Source: Clostridium sp. CF012 (GTDB lineage Bacteria > Bacillota > Clostridia > Clostridiales > Clostridiaceae). Taken from it: a stretch of 64,000 nucleotides of DNA. How positions within the stretch are numbered: the first letter of the stretch is position 1; each line of letters starts with the position of its first letter. A program made the position numbers and the translations under genes. Location: contig NZ_JAHLEF010000027.1 in NCBI RefSeq assembly GCF_018861755.1, positions 1 through 64,000 on the forward strand. The letters are read 5' to 3'. Below the pieces are notes generated by a model. The model searched no databases, was not told the DNA's origin, and was given only the letters and a program-made list of their open reading frames with translations. Shown here piece by piece: positions 1-8,398 of this stretch.

Positions 1-64
1 AAGAAAGAATACATGGAAGCTTAAATTATATTAGTCCAAATGAATTTATAAGGAAATCTATAAA

Positions 65-313
65 TTAGTTAGTATTCGTTAGAAAATGTCGTAAATAAAG
101 GGAGCAATCCGCTTTCCTTTTGCTTACTACTTTTAATAGGTAATATATTAGGTAATGTATAAAAAAGAATAGTAGTAGAAACCATATTGTAGTATATAAA
201 TCATGTACATTATATATGGTTACTATTATTCCGAATATAATAATCAATAATGAATCTATTATTGAAAAATATAACTGTAACTTCAGAAACTCTTTTAATT
301 TTAAAATAACCAT
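65..313 (-). CDS. small membrane protein, unknown function
   Basis: The 82-residue product has two strongly hydrophobic segments, at about residues 13-34 and 41-62, and a basic C-terminus, so it should sit in the cytoplasmic membrane. I recognise no family. The ATG is preceded by only a weak ribosome binding site. The gene starts 66 bp from the left end of the IS3 element, so its promoter region may have been disturbed by the insertion. It could be a real small gene or the surviving piece of a longer one. Confidence 0.4.
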   Translation of the reverse strand: MVILKLKEFLKLQLYFSIIDSLLIIIFGIIVTIYNVHDLYTTIWFLLLFFFIHYLIYYLLKVVSKRKADCSLYLRHFLTNTN

Positions 314-378
314 TTTGCCACTTCTATAAATAGGTGTAACTTTATTTCTACATAAAACAGAGTAGATTAAACGATATA

Positions 379-404
379 TGACCCATACCCCCTTTGTTAG
401 ACAC
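379..404 (+). repeat. left terminal inverted repeat of the IS3 element
   Basis: 26 nt. The outer block TGACCC and the inner block TAGACAC match the reverse complement of 1665-1690; mismatches cluster in the middle. Confidence 0.9.
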
Positions 405-448
405 GAGGAACTCGTGCTATACTAAAAATGAAGGGTGGATGATTTTAG

Positions 449-736
449 ATGAATAAAAGTTATAGTGCTGAATTTAAAATGGAAGCAGTAAAGAGATTAG
501 AAAAAACAGGAGAGCCGATGTCAAAAGTAGCTGCTGATTTAGGTGTTAAGCCAACCACAATGCAGGGCTGGGTAAATAAGTACAAAAAATCTCCTAAGGC
601 TCCATTTATAGGTAGTGGACACTTAAGCCCAGAAGATGAAAAATTCCATAAGCTTGAAAAAGAAAATAGGAACCTCAAAGAGGAGAATGATATATTAAAA
701 AAAGCGGCAGCCTACTTCGCGAGAAACCTCAAATAA
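449..736 (+). CDS. IS3-family transposase OrfA
   Basis: The product is a 95-residue DNA-binding subunit that recognises the element ends. Residues 1-50 form the helix-turn-helix of the HTH_Tnp_1 type (AEFKMEAVKRLEKTGEPMSK onward), followed by a leucine-zipper-like segment near the C-terminus (LEKENRNLKEENDILKK). It overlaps the -1 frame that leads into orfB, so part of the product should be made as an OrfAB fusion. A ribosome binding site lies in the sequence AGGGTGGATG upstream. Length is normal for the family. Confidence 0.93.
   Translation: MNKSYSAEFKMEAVKRLEKTGEPMSKVAADLGVKPTTMQGWVNKYKKSPKAPFIGSGHLSPEDEKFHKLEKENRNLKEENDILKKAAAYFARNLK
697..703 (+). other. programmed -1 ribosomal frameshift site (A7)
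   Basis: In the orfA frame the run reads TTA-AAA-AAA-G, a typical slippery sequence. A -1 slip enters a frame that stays open from 703 through the orfB ATG at 766 and encodes a normal IS3 linker (REKPQIKRF). This shows by reading-frame analysis that OrfAB can be produced; the efficiency is unknown. Confidence 0.8.
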
Positions 737-765
737 AGAGATTTCTATTTATCAAGGCTAATCGC

Positions 766-1614
766 ATGAACTACCATATAGCGAAGCTATGCATGGTCCT
801 ATCCGTTTCTAGGAGCAGCTACTATGCATGGGAGAAACGTCCAGAAAGTATAAGATCACAAGCAAATAGCCTTCTATTAAAGGAAATTAGTGATATCCAT
901 GTCAAAAGCAAGAAAGTTTACGGTTCAACAAAAATTACACGGATATTAAACGCCAAAAGCAAATCTTCTATTAATCATAAAAGAGTGGAACATATTATGC
1001 GTGAAAATGGCATAAAATCAAAGGTTTCAAAGAAATTTATAGCAACTACAAATTCCAATCATAAGCTTCCAGTTGCAGAAAATATCCTCAATCGTGACTT
1101 TTCTGTGGACAAACCTAATGAAAAAATGGTAAGTGATATCACCTATCTGTGGACCGATAAAGGATGGCTTTATATCGCTGGAGTATTGGATTTATGTGGA
1201 CAAAAAATTATTGGATTGTCCATGAGTGAACGAATGACAAAGGAGTTAGTTATTGATGCGTTGAATTCAGCATATCTACGCGCTGGTAAGCCTTCAAACG
1301 TCATTTTACACTCTGATAGAGGTTCACAATACTGTTCTTACGACTACCAAAATTTGATTAAAAAGTATGGTTTTACATGTAGCATGTCCCGGAAAGGTAA
1401 CTGTTGGGATAATGCACCGATGGAATCTTTCTGGGGCAAATTAAAATGTGAATGGCTCTATGGCACCCACTTTAGAACTCGTGAAGAAGCCCGTGCAGCC
1501 GTATTTGAATATGTTGAAGTATTTTATAATCGACAGCGAATCCATGCCTCAAATGGATATGTAACACCTGAAGATTATTATAATAAAGCTAATCGAAAGG
1601 CTAAAGTGGCATAA
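766..1614 (+). CDS. IS3-family transposase OrfB (DDE integrase core)
   Basis: The 282-residue catalytic subunit has an N-terminal HTH_21-type region (about 40-95) and an integrase core. The acidic triad is visible in VSDITYLW, HSDRGSQY and DNAPMESFWG, with about 35 residues between the second Asp and the Glu as expected for IS3. The ATG at 766 has no good ribosome binding site, which fits expression mainly through the -1 frameshift from orfA. There is no internal damage. Confidence 0.95.
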   Translation: MNYHIAKLCMVLSVSRSSYYAWEKRPESIRSQANSLLLKEISDIHVKSKKVYGSTKITRILNAKSKSSINHKRVEHIMRENGIKSKVSKKFIATTNSNHKLPVAENILNRDFSVDKPNEKMVSDITYLWTDKGWLYIAGVLDLCGQKIIGLSMSERMTKELVIDALNSAYLRAGKPSNVILHSDRGSQYCSYDYQNLIKKYGFTCSMSRKGNCWDNAPMESFWGKLKCEWLYGTHFRTREEARAAVFEYVEVFYNRQRIHASNGYVTPEDYYNKANRKAKVA

Positions 1615-1664
1615 AATGAAATATTAAGTTATTGTACGAAAACAAGAGATAATACGAGTTTATA

Positions 1665-1690
1665 GTGTCTAGTTTATTGGGTAAGGGTCA
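1665..1690 (-). repeat. right terminal inverted repeat of the IS3 element
   Basis: 26 nt, pairs with 379-404 and is followed by ATA, the same triplet that precedes the left end. Confidence 0.9.
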
Positions 1691-2018
1691 ATAATTTTTT
1701 GATGTTTCTTTTGTATCAAATTGAATCCCCCTTGATTTAACTAATTTCTACATATTATAACTTTGATTTCCTTATTTGTAAATATATTTAGAGATATATT
1801 TACAATTTCCCCCTTAAAGGAAAATAAACTCTATCACTATCCCTTAAAATTAACTCCAATCTAACCTTTTTCTTTTCTTGTGGAATGAAGCACATCATAA
1901 AAGGATTTGGTATATCCAAACACATTATAATCATAATTACTTCATCAGTTCCCCTAACTGGTTTTTACCACATTTCGACAATCTTCGAGCCACCCCCGAG
2001 GGTTATTCCAAGAAATGG

Positions 2019-2111
2019 ATGAAACAATGTGGAATCCTTTTCTTGGTTGCTATTGCTTTAGCCTTAGTTTTTAAACTACCGCAAGCAATATATTTATCCT
2101 GGGACATTTAG
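2019..2111 (+). other. short ORF with prepilin-like leader, copy 1 of a degenerate repeat
   Basis: The 30-codon ORF starts MKQCGILFLVAIALALVF: a short basic start followed by a hydrophobic helix, resembling a prepilin or signal leader. About 55 bp around its start (roughly 2001-2054) closely match 10379-10433, where a similar leader occurs. No ribosome binding site of quality precedes it and the ORF soon ends. I read both copies as remnants of the same once-longer gene or of a small mobile repeat. Confidence 0.35.
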
Positions 2112-2452
2112 TTGTAGATATATTTTTGAAAAGTAACACTTAATTAGATCTCTTAGAAATTCAATATTATTTTATTGGACAGCAAATAAACAACATTATC
2201 AAAATCCAATAACTTGAATTTATAAATAATATTGAGGAAAAGGTAGAGGATGGAATAAATAAGGCTACTATTCTTGCAAAAAAATTTTAAAAGATAAAAT
2301 ATAAGAAATGTTCATGAAGTAAATTTAATGAACATTTTTTATTAGTTAAATTGAAGAATAAGGGGGTTTTTCTTTATCTTAAAAATCGCATTTACTAAAT
2401 AAGCATAATAAAGGAGATCGGTTATATCATTTCAAAAATTAAACTCACGATG
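2112..2452. other. intergenic region with a decayed gene tail
   Basis: No intact gene. The frame ending at about 2289 on the + strand reads as a plausible C-terminus (EEKVEDGINKATILAKKF) followed 17 bp later by a terminator, so the end of a lost gene may survive here. Confidence 0.3.
2306..2340 (+). terminator. Rho-independent terminator
   Basis: A perfect 10-bp stem AAATGTTCAT / ATGAACATTT (2306-2315 / 2328-2337) with a 12-nt loop is followed by a T run. Confidence 0.8.
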
Positions 2453-3583
2453 TTATTTTAATGTCTTCTTAACAAAAACAGTAAAAAATAATAGGCTAAT
2501 AAACGCAGATACAGCACAAACAATAAATAACGTTTGATATCCCACGAGTTGTGAAACAAATCCTAGAATAATAGCTCCTAAACCAATACCTAAATCAAAA
2601 GCGGTAAAAAATGTGGCGTTCGCTACTCCAATTTTCTCTGGTCTAGCTAATCGTATAATCGCTAGTTGAAGGGCTGGTTGTGCTGATCCGAATCCAATTC
2701 CGTACAAAATAGCGGTAATAACTAGTCCAACAATTCCTTTTGTAAATGCTAGGACTAATAGTGCGACAATTAGTATAAATAGTGCAGGAATAATAATGAC
2801 ATCTTCTCCATACTTATCAGATATCTTTCCTGTAATTGGTCTAATTACTGCAAGTATGAAAGCATAAACTAAGAAAAAAGTACCAACATTAACTTGAATT
2901 TTTGCCGCAAACAGTGGTAAAAACGTTGTAATTCCACCAAAAGTAATGGATAGGAAAAATGTAACAATAGCGATTGGTAAAAGGTCTTTTTCAAAAAATG
3001 ATATTGCGTTTTCATGTGTATGTTGAATTGCTGGGATTTTTGTACAAAATGCAAGTATAAATGCAATAAGCGCTAATGCTGTGCATAGCAAAAATAGATA
3101 ATGAAATGAAAATGATTCTGCTACCCAAAGACCTAATATTGGTCCTAAAGCCATGCCCAAAGTCATTGAAAGCCCATACCATCCCATTCCTTCTCCACGA
3201 CGAGATTTTGGAATGACATCAGTCACAGCCGTTCCTATAGAAGTTGTAGCAATTGCCCAGCTTATTCCGTGGAGGATACGTAACATCACTAAAAATATAA
3301 TTACTGTTACCAAATCATAAAAATACATTGTAATTGCAAAAAATATTAGTCCACTTATTATAAATACTCGTCGCCCATATTTATCCATTAATCCTCCAAC
3401 AATAGGACGAACAATTACTGCCGATATTGTAAACACTCCAATAATAAATCCAACTTGAGATTCACTTCCACCTAATTGTTTAATAAATATGGGCAGTGTT
3501 GGCATTAGTAAATAAAAACCACTAAATAGTAATAATGATGTAATTGTCAGCATTATATAGTTTTTTGTCCATAAACGTTCCAT
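2453..3583 (-). CDS. MFS efflux transporter
   Basis: The 376-residue protein has about 12 hydrophobic segments and the MFS motif A (GGLMDKYGRR, about residues 63-72), with a partial repeat KISDKYG in the second half. This architecture is typical of proton-driven drug or metabolite exporters; the substrate cannot be read from the sequence. The start follows a GAAAGAAGG ribosome binding site. It lies directly downstream of an azoreductase remnant in the same direction and is divergent from a MarR repressor with strong operators, so it is probably induced by a toxic electrophile or quinone-like compound. Confidence 0.9.
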   Translation of the reverse strand: MERLWTKNYIMLTITSLLLFSGFYLLMPTLPIFIKQLGGSESQVGFIIGVFTISAVIVRPIVGGLMDKYGRRVFIISGLIFFAITMYFYDLVTVIIFLVMLRILHGISWAIATTSIGTAVTDVIPKSRRGEGMGWYGLSMTLGMALGPILGLWVAESFSFHYLFLLCTALALIAFILAFCTKIPAIQHTHENAISFFEKDLLPIAIVTFFLSITFGGITTFLPLFAAKIQVNVGTFFLVYAFILAVIRPITGKISDKYGEDVIIIPALFILIVALLVLAFTKGIVGLVITAILYGIGFGSAQPALQLAIIRLARPEKIGVANATFFTAFDLGIGLGAIILGFVSQLVGYQTLFIVCAVSAFISLLFFTVFVKKTLK

Positions 3584-3601
3584 TGTAATTCAATCCTTCT
3601 T

Positions 3602-3749
3602 TCTATAAATTTAATTGTATAAATCAAGACTACCACAGTATCATTTGGATGTGATTCATTATAGCTTTCTAAAAAAGTCTCATATAACTTTACACTAAAC
3701 GCCTGATCTGCTGGACGATTGTTTACTTTTACGAATAAAACTGTTTCAT
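3602..3749 (-). pseudogene. azoR: FMN-dependent NADH-azoreductase, N-terminal remnant
   Basis: Reading the minus strand from the ATG at 3749, the AzoR-type N-terminus (TVLFVKVNNRPADQAFSVKL) is recovered after a one-base shift right behind the start codon. It continues for about 45 codons (FLESYNESHPNDTVVV) and then breaks off into unrelated sequence that runs into the MFS start. A good ribosome binding site (AGGAGGAG) still precedes the ATG. Two lesions are therefore visible: a single-base deletion in the A run after the ATG and loss of about three quarters of the gene. The original order was probably azoR then MFS exporter, opposite marR. Confidence 0.75.
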
Positions 3750-3873
3750 TCTCTTCTCCTCCTGTTAATTATTCTTAAGTTGTTAGATCAATCATTTAAA
3801 ATAGGTATTCAATTACAATCATAGTGTATTGATTTTTTAGTGAATCCTATTTCTTTCATAGCAAAACAAATAC

Positions 3874-3890
3874 AGTCAACTTGATTGACT
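3874..3890. promoter_or_regulatory. MarR-type operator 1
   Basis: Perfect inverted repeat AGTCAA-CTTGA-TTGACT. Its right half overlaps the -35 of the marR promoter (TTGATT 3881-3886), so binding should block transcription. Confidence 0.75.
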
Positions 3891-3909
3891 ATATTGCATA
3901 TAGTATAAT
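3881..3909 (+). promoter_or_regulatory. promoter of the MarR gene
   Basis: TTGATT (3881-3886), a 17-bp spacer and TATAAT (3904-3909). It lies between and within two near-identical operators. Confidence 0.7.
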
Positions 3910-3922
3910 AGAATTAATAAAA

Positions 3923-3939
3923 AGTCAACCTAATTGACT
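3923..3939. promoter_or_regulatory. MarR-type operator 2
   Basis: Perfect inverted repeat AGTCAA-CCTAA-TTGACT, with the same arms and 5-nt spacer as operator 1, centred 49 bp away in the 5' leader of the regulator gene. Confidence 0.75.
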
Positions 3940-3960
3940 TTATTTGAGGAGGTTTTATAT

Positions 3961-4434
3961 ATGAATCATCAAGCATTTAGTAAATTAGATCTTACATCAC
4001 TTTTGTTATTATCTTTTAGATCATCGATTAACGAACTACATGATAAATTGAGCGAATTGGGATTTGAAGATATTAGACCTACACATGGGTTTATGTTTAC
4101 ATACATCACCCCAGATGGAGCAACGGGTATAGAATTAGCTGAATATTTAGGAATTACAAAGCAAGCTGTGAGTAAAATGGTGGATTACCTTGAGAAAAAT
4201 GGTTATGTGATGCGTAAAATTCACCCCACTGATAAGAGAGGGAAAATTATTGTTTTGACCGAGCGAGGATTGTTAGTAATGAAAGCAAAAGAGGATATAC
4301 TAACTGATATTGAGAAACGTTGGATTGAAAATATAGGTGCTGAACGAATGCAAATGATCAAAGAAGATTTAATAAAATTAGTTCATGAAGCAAATGAAGG
4401 TAAATTGTCATCGAAGTTAATACCAGTTTGGTAA
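3961..4434 (+). CDS. MarR-family transcriptional repressor
   Basis: The product is a 157-residue winged-helix dimer. The recognition region ITKQAVSKMVDYLEKNGYV and the wing with HPTDKRGK are typical MarR features. I chose the ATG at 3961 because AGGAGG ends 8 nt before it; the upstream TTG at 3934 lies inside operator 2. Two identical-arm operators flank its promoter, so autorepression is likely, with the divergent transporter and former azoreductase as the other targets. In Bacillus, MarR proteins such as YodB and MhqR control azoreductases in response to quinones; a similar role here is inference from the azoR remnant. Confidence 0.88.
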   Translation: MNHQAFSKLDLTSLLLLSFRSSINELHDKLSELGFEDIRPTHGFMFTYITPDGATGIELAEYLGITKQAVSKMVDYLEKNGYVMRKIHPTDKRGKIIVLTERGLLVMKAKEDILTDIEKRWIENIGAERMQMIKEDLIKLVHEANEGKLSSKLIPVW

Positions 4435-4588
4435 ATATAAAGTGTCTAAAAATGTTAAATTAAACGATAATAACTGCTAATCAACCTTTTAGTAAATTGG
4501 GATATGTTTTTTCAAATTCTACCTTAGAGAATGCTATACTTGATGGGGTAGCGCTACTTTATGATTTTTCGTCTAAAGCAAAATTTAA

Positions 4589-4622
4589 GAACGCCACCTA
4601 ATCAGACGACTAAGTGGCGTTC
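4589..4622. terminator. terminator hairpin between convergent genes
   Basis: A 9-bp perfect stem GAACGCCAC / GTGGCGTTC with a 16-nt loop lies between the convergent marR and lysR genes and could serve both. Confidence 0.65.
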
Positions 4623-4648
4623 CGTTTGCATTTTGTTAGATTGGGGAA

Positions 4649-5533
4649 CTACGGGTTTACGTTATTATTAATACAAAGACTGATAAATTTTTTTGCTGAT
4701 TTGGTAAGAAATTTATTTTTTTGATAAATAATAGAAAATTGACGTTTTAGAGAAACGTTTTTAATTTTTATCACATGGATATTACCTAATGATACACCTG
4801 CTTTTACTATTACATCAGGAAGAATGGTTAATCCTAACCCTGCTTTTACCGCCTCAAAAATGATTAGTATGCTTATACTCTCCCATCGTATATTGATTTC
4901 TAATTCGTGTGCTGCCAAGAAACTCTCAAAAAATTCTCTGTCATCACTACCTCTTTCTCGTAGTATAAAATCTTGTCCATCTAGCATGTTTAGATCTATT
5001 TCATCGTAACAGCTAAATGGGTGTTTTTTACCGCAAACTAAAACCAATTCATCATCCATAAACTTAATTTGTTCAATATTTGGACTCTGTACTTTACCTT
5101 CAATTAGGGCAATATCAACAGTATTTCTTAAAATATATTCTTCTATTGTTTTAGTATCATTTACAGCGACATTTACTTTAACAGAAGGTGTCTGCTGCTC
5201 AAAAGCTTTGACATAAGAAGGCAATATACCAAAACCGATTGCAATACTTGATCCCACACGTAGAGTGCCGAAGGAGTCCCAATCTTTTATGCCTACTTCC
5301 ACTTCGTCTGTTAGCGAAACAATATGAGTTGCATACTCTAATAATTGCTTACCAGTCTCTGTAATATATAGCCTTCGTGACACTCTGTCAAAAAGTTTAA
5401 CTCCATAGTTTTCTTCAAGTTCACGAATGGCAATACTTACAGATGGCTGTGAAATGTGAAGTTTTTTGCCAGTAGCAGTTATACTATTGTTCTCACAAAC
5501 TGCAATAAAAATCCTAAAATGCCTCAAGGTCAT
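4649..5533 (-). CDS. LysR-family transcriptional regulator
   Basis: The 294-residue protein has the N-terminal winged HTH of LysR proteins (GKKLHISQPSVSIAIRELEE, about residues 22-41, then LFDRVSRR) and a C-terminal periplasmic-binding-protein-like effector domain from about residue 90. Length is normal. It is divergent from a quinone-reductase-like gene with a palindrome in between, so it probably senses a substrate or electrophile and controls that gene. Confidence 0.9.
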   Translation of the reverse strand: MTLRHFRIFIAVCENNSITATGKKLHISQPSVSIAIRELEENYGVKLFDRVSRRLYITETGKQLLEYATHIVSLTDEVEVGIKDWDSFGTLRVGSSIAIGFGILPSYVKAFEQQTPSVKVNVAVNDTKTIEEYILRNTVDIALIEGKVQSPNIEQIKFMDDELVLVCGKKHPFSCYDEIDLNMLDGQDFILRERGSDDREFFESFLAAHELEINIRWESISILIIFEAVKAGLGLTILPDVIVKAGVSLGNIHVIKIKNVSLKRQFSIIYQKNKFLTKSAKKFISLCINNNVNP

Positions 5534-5711
5534 TTATTATACACCTCTTTCCATAGGTAATTGACTATACATATAATAAAATTATACTATTTTACTTATG
5601 AAGTTTCAAGATGTATAATTAAAATGATTTTAAAATCCCGCTAAAATATAACACACCGCTTAACTTAAGAAGGTTATAAAAAATAAGGATTTAATAAGTT
5701 ACAGATGTCTG

Positions 5712-5730
5712 TTACATTAAGATAATGTAA
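5712..5730. promoter_or_regulatory. candidate LysR operator
   Basis: TTACATTA-AGA-TAATGTAA is a perfect 8-bp inverted repeat that contains a T-N11-A pattern. It lies 33 bp upstream of the quinone reductase start, in the divergent region with lysR. Binding by the neighbour is inferred. Confidence 0.55.
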
Positions 5731-5763
5731 AAAATCTATATAATAAAAAAGGAGATTGATAAT

Positions 5764-6345
5764 ATGAATTATTTAGTTGTTAGTAGCCACCCTTATGAAG
5801 GAAGCTTTAACGCAGGAGTAGCAAAAACTGTTGTTGAAACTGTTTCAAAAAACGGGCATTCTGTTGAGTGCATCGATCTGGTAAAAGATGAATTTAATCC
5901 TCTTATGACAGGGCAAGACTTGTTGCAGTGGAGAAAAGGACAGATAGAAGATCCATTGGTGTTAAAATATAAAGCAGCAATAGATAAGGCAGATATAGTG
6001 GTATTTCCAATTCCGCTATGGTGGGCATCAATGCCTGCTGCTTTAAAAGGATTTTGTGATAAAGTTTTTCAGCTTGGCTGGGCATATAGCTATGGGCCAA
6101 ATGGAACAATGATTGGATTATTAAAAAATAAAAAAGCAGTCGTTATTACAACTATGCAAACACCTAACGACTACTACAACAACCAATTGCAAAATCCTAT
6201 TACTGGCAGCTTTATAAAAGATACTCTTCAAACCTGCGGTTTTGAAGTTTTAAAACATTTTCAAATTGATCAAATTGCAACTGGTGGTAGACCTCATGCT
6301 GAAGAAAAGTTGAATGAAATCAGAGATTATTTTGCCCAACAATAA
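5764..6345 (+). CDS. NAD(P)H:quinone oxidoreductase-like flavoprotein
   Basis: The 193-residue protein of the Flavodoxin_2 (NQO1/MdaB/KefF) family begins with the FMN-binding strand-loop LVVSSHPYEGSFN. It has the conserved FPIPLWWASMPAALKGFCDKVF segment with the WW pair that contacts the flavin, then the GTMIGLLKNKKAVVITT strand. It should carry out two-electron reduction of quinones or related electrophiles with NAD(P)H. A good ribosome binding site (AAGGAG) precedes the ATG. It is divergent from a LysR gene and is followed by its own terminator, so it is monocistronic. Confidence 0.88.
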   Translation: MNYLVVSSHPYEGSFNAGVAKTVVETVSKNGHSVECIDLVKDEFNPLMTGQDLLQWRKGQIEDPLVLKYKAAIDKADIVVFPIPLWWASMPAALKGFCDKVFQLGWAYSYGPNGTMIGLLKNKKAVVITTMQTPNDYYNNQLQNPITGSFIKDTLQTCGFEVLKHFQIDQIATGGRPHAEEKLNEIRDYFAQQ

Positions 6346-6385
6346 ATAATAATTAAGGAGTTATATAGATAGTCTACATAACTTC

Positions 6386-6420
6386 AGGCTGTCAACAACA
6401 ATAGTTGGCAGCCTATTTTC
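6386..6420 (+). terminator. Rho-independent terminator of the quinone reductase gene
   Basis: An 11-bp perfect stem AGGCTGTCAAC / GTTGGCAGCCT (with one G-T type pairing position) and a 7-nt loop, followed by ATTTTC, 40 bp after the stop codon. Confidence 0.75.
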
Positions 6421-6865
6421 ATAGTAAAATAAAAAATGAAAAATCCCCTCAAAACGTATGAGTGAACATATAACACACATAAATATATCGCAATTATCTC
6501 ATGAACCTGTATTTGATAATTTGTTTCAAGTTAATAAACTTGCAGAATATCATTTAAAGAGATCAATATACGAAGAACTTACCAATCATCATTTGCTTAA
6601 CAAGCAAACTTGATTGCAAAACTCTAAAAGATTTTAGTGTGGTATCTATCTGATATTAATCAAGACATAAGAAAACCCACAACTAATTAAATAGTTGTTG
6701 GGTTTTACTGTATAATACCTTCGATTTTAATACACTTTAGCTATAATTAATTCTGACAAAGAATCAAAAAATTCAGTCCAACGCTTTTTTTAAAAATAAT
6801 ATATATACATTATTATATAAATATTTATTCCCAATGACACAAAAATAAATAAATAATAATATTTT
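6421..6865. other. intergenic region
   Basis: It holds a 51-codon ORF (6458-6613, +) without a ribosome binding site and with no family resemblance, and the hairpin listed at 6672-6706. I see no convincing gene. Confidence 0.4.
6672..6706. terminator. bidirectional terminator
   Basis: AAAACCCACAACTA pairs with TAGTTGTTGGGTTTT around a short loop; on the minus strand it is followed by T-rich sequence and would end the hydrogenase transcript. Confidence 0.65.
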
Positions 6866-8386
6866 CTATTCTTCCTCTAAATTTTTTTCATCTAACAAGT
6901 AAAGTTTATCAGCATATTTAGACTCATTTGAAATCTTCAGCTCAGAATTTTTAGCCGCTTGTTTAACCTGAGCACCAGATATGTTAGGTTTGACAATACA
7001 CCCAGCTCCAGCCACACAGCCACCCGGACATGCCATTCCTTCAAGGAGAAATCCATCATACTTTCCTTTTATGGCATCATTACACATCTCCCTACATTCT
7101 CTCAGTCCATCCGCAGCTTTAATCTTCACTTCTCGTCCTGGATGTTCTTTTTTTATCAAATCAGCTACAGCCTTAGCGACTCCACCTGCAACCGCAAAGC
7201 CTCTTCCTGAACCAGTTGCTTCATTACTCAGATTCTTATCTGTACCAATTATTTCCACTTCTTTAGCTTCTAACATTCCAGATAATTCCTCATATGTAAT
7301 TACAAAATCCACTTCACTTTTTACGCTTTTTCTGGAAGCTTCTAATTTTTTCGCACTGCATGGGCCAACAAAAACAATCTTTGCATCTTTATGTTTTTCT
7401 CTCACAAGTCGAGCGGCAAAAACCATTGGAGTCAAAGTCATCGAAATATTTTCAGCATATTCAGGATATAATTTTTTAGCCATAACAGACCATGAAGGGC
7501 AGCATGAAGTAGCCATAAATGAAAGTTTTTCAGGTACATTTTCTATAAAATCTTTTGCCTCATCAATTGTACAAATATCTGCACCAATTGCAACTTCAAC
7601 AACATCTTTAAATCCAATTATAAGCATTGCTCTTTTAAAATCATTAAATCCAACATTTTTACCAAACTGCCCCACATATGATGGAGCTACAATTGCAATT
7701 ACTTCTTTCTTTTGATTTATTGCCTGAATTAGTTGAAATATTTGGCTTTTATCAGATATTGCTCCAAAAGGACAATTTACCATACACATTCCACAGCTAA
7801 CACATTTATTATAATCTATTGATGCTCTGCCATATTCATCCGTATATATTGCATCCACTCCACATGCCATGGCACATGGCCGTCCATGTTTTATTATTGC
7901 TGAATACGGACACACTTTAGCACATAAACCACACTTTATACATTTTTCCTGATCAATAATACTTTTCCCATTAGCTATACTAACTGCGCCTTTAGGACAA
8001 ACTTCTACACAAGGGTGTGCTAGGCAGCCACGGCACATATTTGTAACTTCGTAGCTATCTGTTGGACAAGAATTACAAGCAAATTTTATAATATTTACAA
8101 GTGGCGGTTCATAATATTTTGAAGGTTTTGTTGCCCCCTCTAACCCCTCCGTAATTGCTCTTGATTTATCACTTGGTCTTACATTTAGTCCCATTGCCAA
8201 ACGGATTCGCTCACTAACTATTGCTCTTTCAAGAAATGTACTTTCTCTATACTTACCCACATCTCCAGGAATGATCTCATATGGGATATTCTCTATCTCT
8301 TTTAAATTGTCTTCAAAAGCCATCTTACTTACGGCCGTAAAAACTTTGTGTCTAATATCAGCAAGTGTTCTATATTCGTATTTCAT
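6866..8386 (-). CDS. monomeric [FeFe]-hydrogenase, group B-like
   Basis: The 506-residue protein has an N-terminal extension, a Cys-rich block at about 105-130, two ferredoxin-type 4Fe-4S motifs (CIKCGLCAKVCP about 150, CVSCGMCMVNCP about 194) and the H-cluster domain. The three H-cluster signatures are TSCCPSW (about 295), GPCSAKKLEA (about 340) and EGMACPGGCVAGAG (about 453). The second signature has GPC instead of the MPC of classic group A enzymes and the third ends GAG rather than GGG, which point to the group B type (such as C. pasteurianum CpIII). It should be a soluble enzyme that couples proton/H2 chemistry to ferredoxin. It stands alone; maturases HydE, HydF and HydG are not in this window. 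Confidence 0.88.
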   Translation of the reverse strand: MKYEYRTLADIRHKVFTAVSKMAFEDNLKEIENIPYEIIPGDVGKYRESTFLERAIVSERIRLAMGLNVRPSDKSRAITEGLEGATKPSKYYEPPLVNIIKFACNSCPTDSYEVTNMCRGCLAHPCVEVCPKGAVSIANGKSIIDQEKCIKCGLCAKVCPYSAIIKHGRPCAMACGVDAIYTDEYGRASIDYNKCVSCGMCMVNCPFGAISDKSQIFQLIQAINQKKEVIAIVAPSYVGQFGKNVGFNDFKRAMLIIGFKDVVEVAIGADICTIDEAKDFIENVPEKLSFMATSCCPSWSVMAKKLYPEYAENISMTLTPMVFAARLVREKHKDAKIVFVGPCSAKKLEASRKSVKSEVDFVITYEELSGMLEAKEVEIIGTDKNLSNEATGSGRGFAVAGGVAKAVADLIKKEHPGREVKIKAADGLRECREMCNDAIKGKYDGFLLEGMACPGGCVAGAGCIVKPNISGAQVKQAAKNSELKISNESKYADKLYLLDEKNLEEE

Positions 8387-8398
8387 TATAACTCCTTT

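Larger units (their letters stand above)
379..1690 (+). mobile_element. IS3-family (IS150-like) insertion sequence, apparently complete
   Basis: The element is 1312 bp with 26-bp imperfect terminal inverted repeats (379-404 and 1665-1690, 19 of 26 positions matching, both ends beginning TGACCC). A 3-bp ATA lies directly outside each end (376-378 and 1691-1693), which fits the 3-5 bp target duplication of this family. Inside are orfA and orfB in relative -1 frames with a slippery A7 run between them. Just inside the left end is a short palindrome, CACGAG-GAA-CTCGTG (402-416). Both reading frames are intact and the DDE residues are present, so it looks mobile. Confidence 0.93.

Noticed and set aside
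1-24. Last codons of a plus-strand gene (KKEYMEA) at the window edge
   Set aside because: Only seven codons and no way to test the frame; could be chance.
1878-2018. 77-codon version of the ORF ending at 2111
   Set aside because: The upstream part has no protein-like character; only the part from 2019 resembles the second copy.
4481-4610. Open frame SKLGYVFSNSTLENAILDGV upstream of the terminator
   Set aside because: No start, no ribosome binding site and no family; too short to support a gene.
6458-6613. 51-codon ORF between the quinone reductase and hydrogenase genes
   Set aside because: No ribosome binding site and no recognisable family; lies between two terminators.
6959-7715. Long plus-strand open frames across the hydrogenase gene
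   Set aside because: They are antisense to a clearly coding enzyme with conserved motifs and have no ribosome binding sites.
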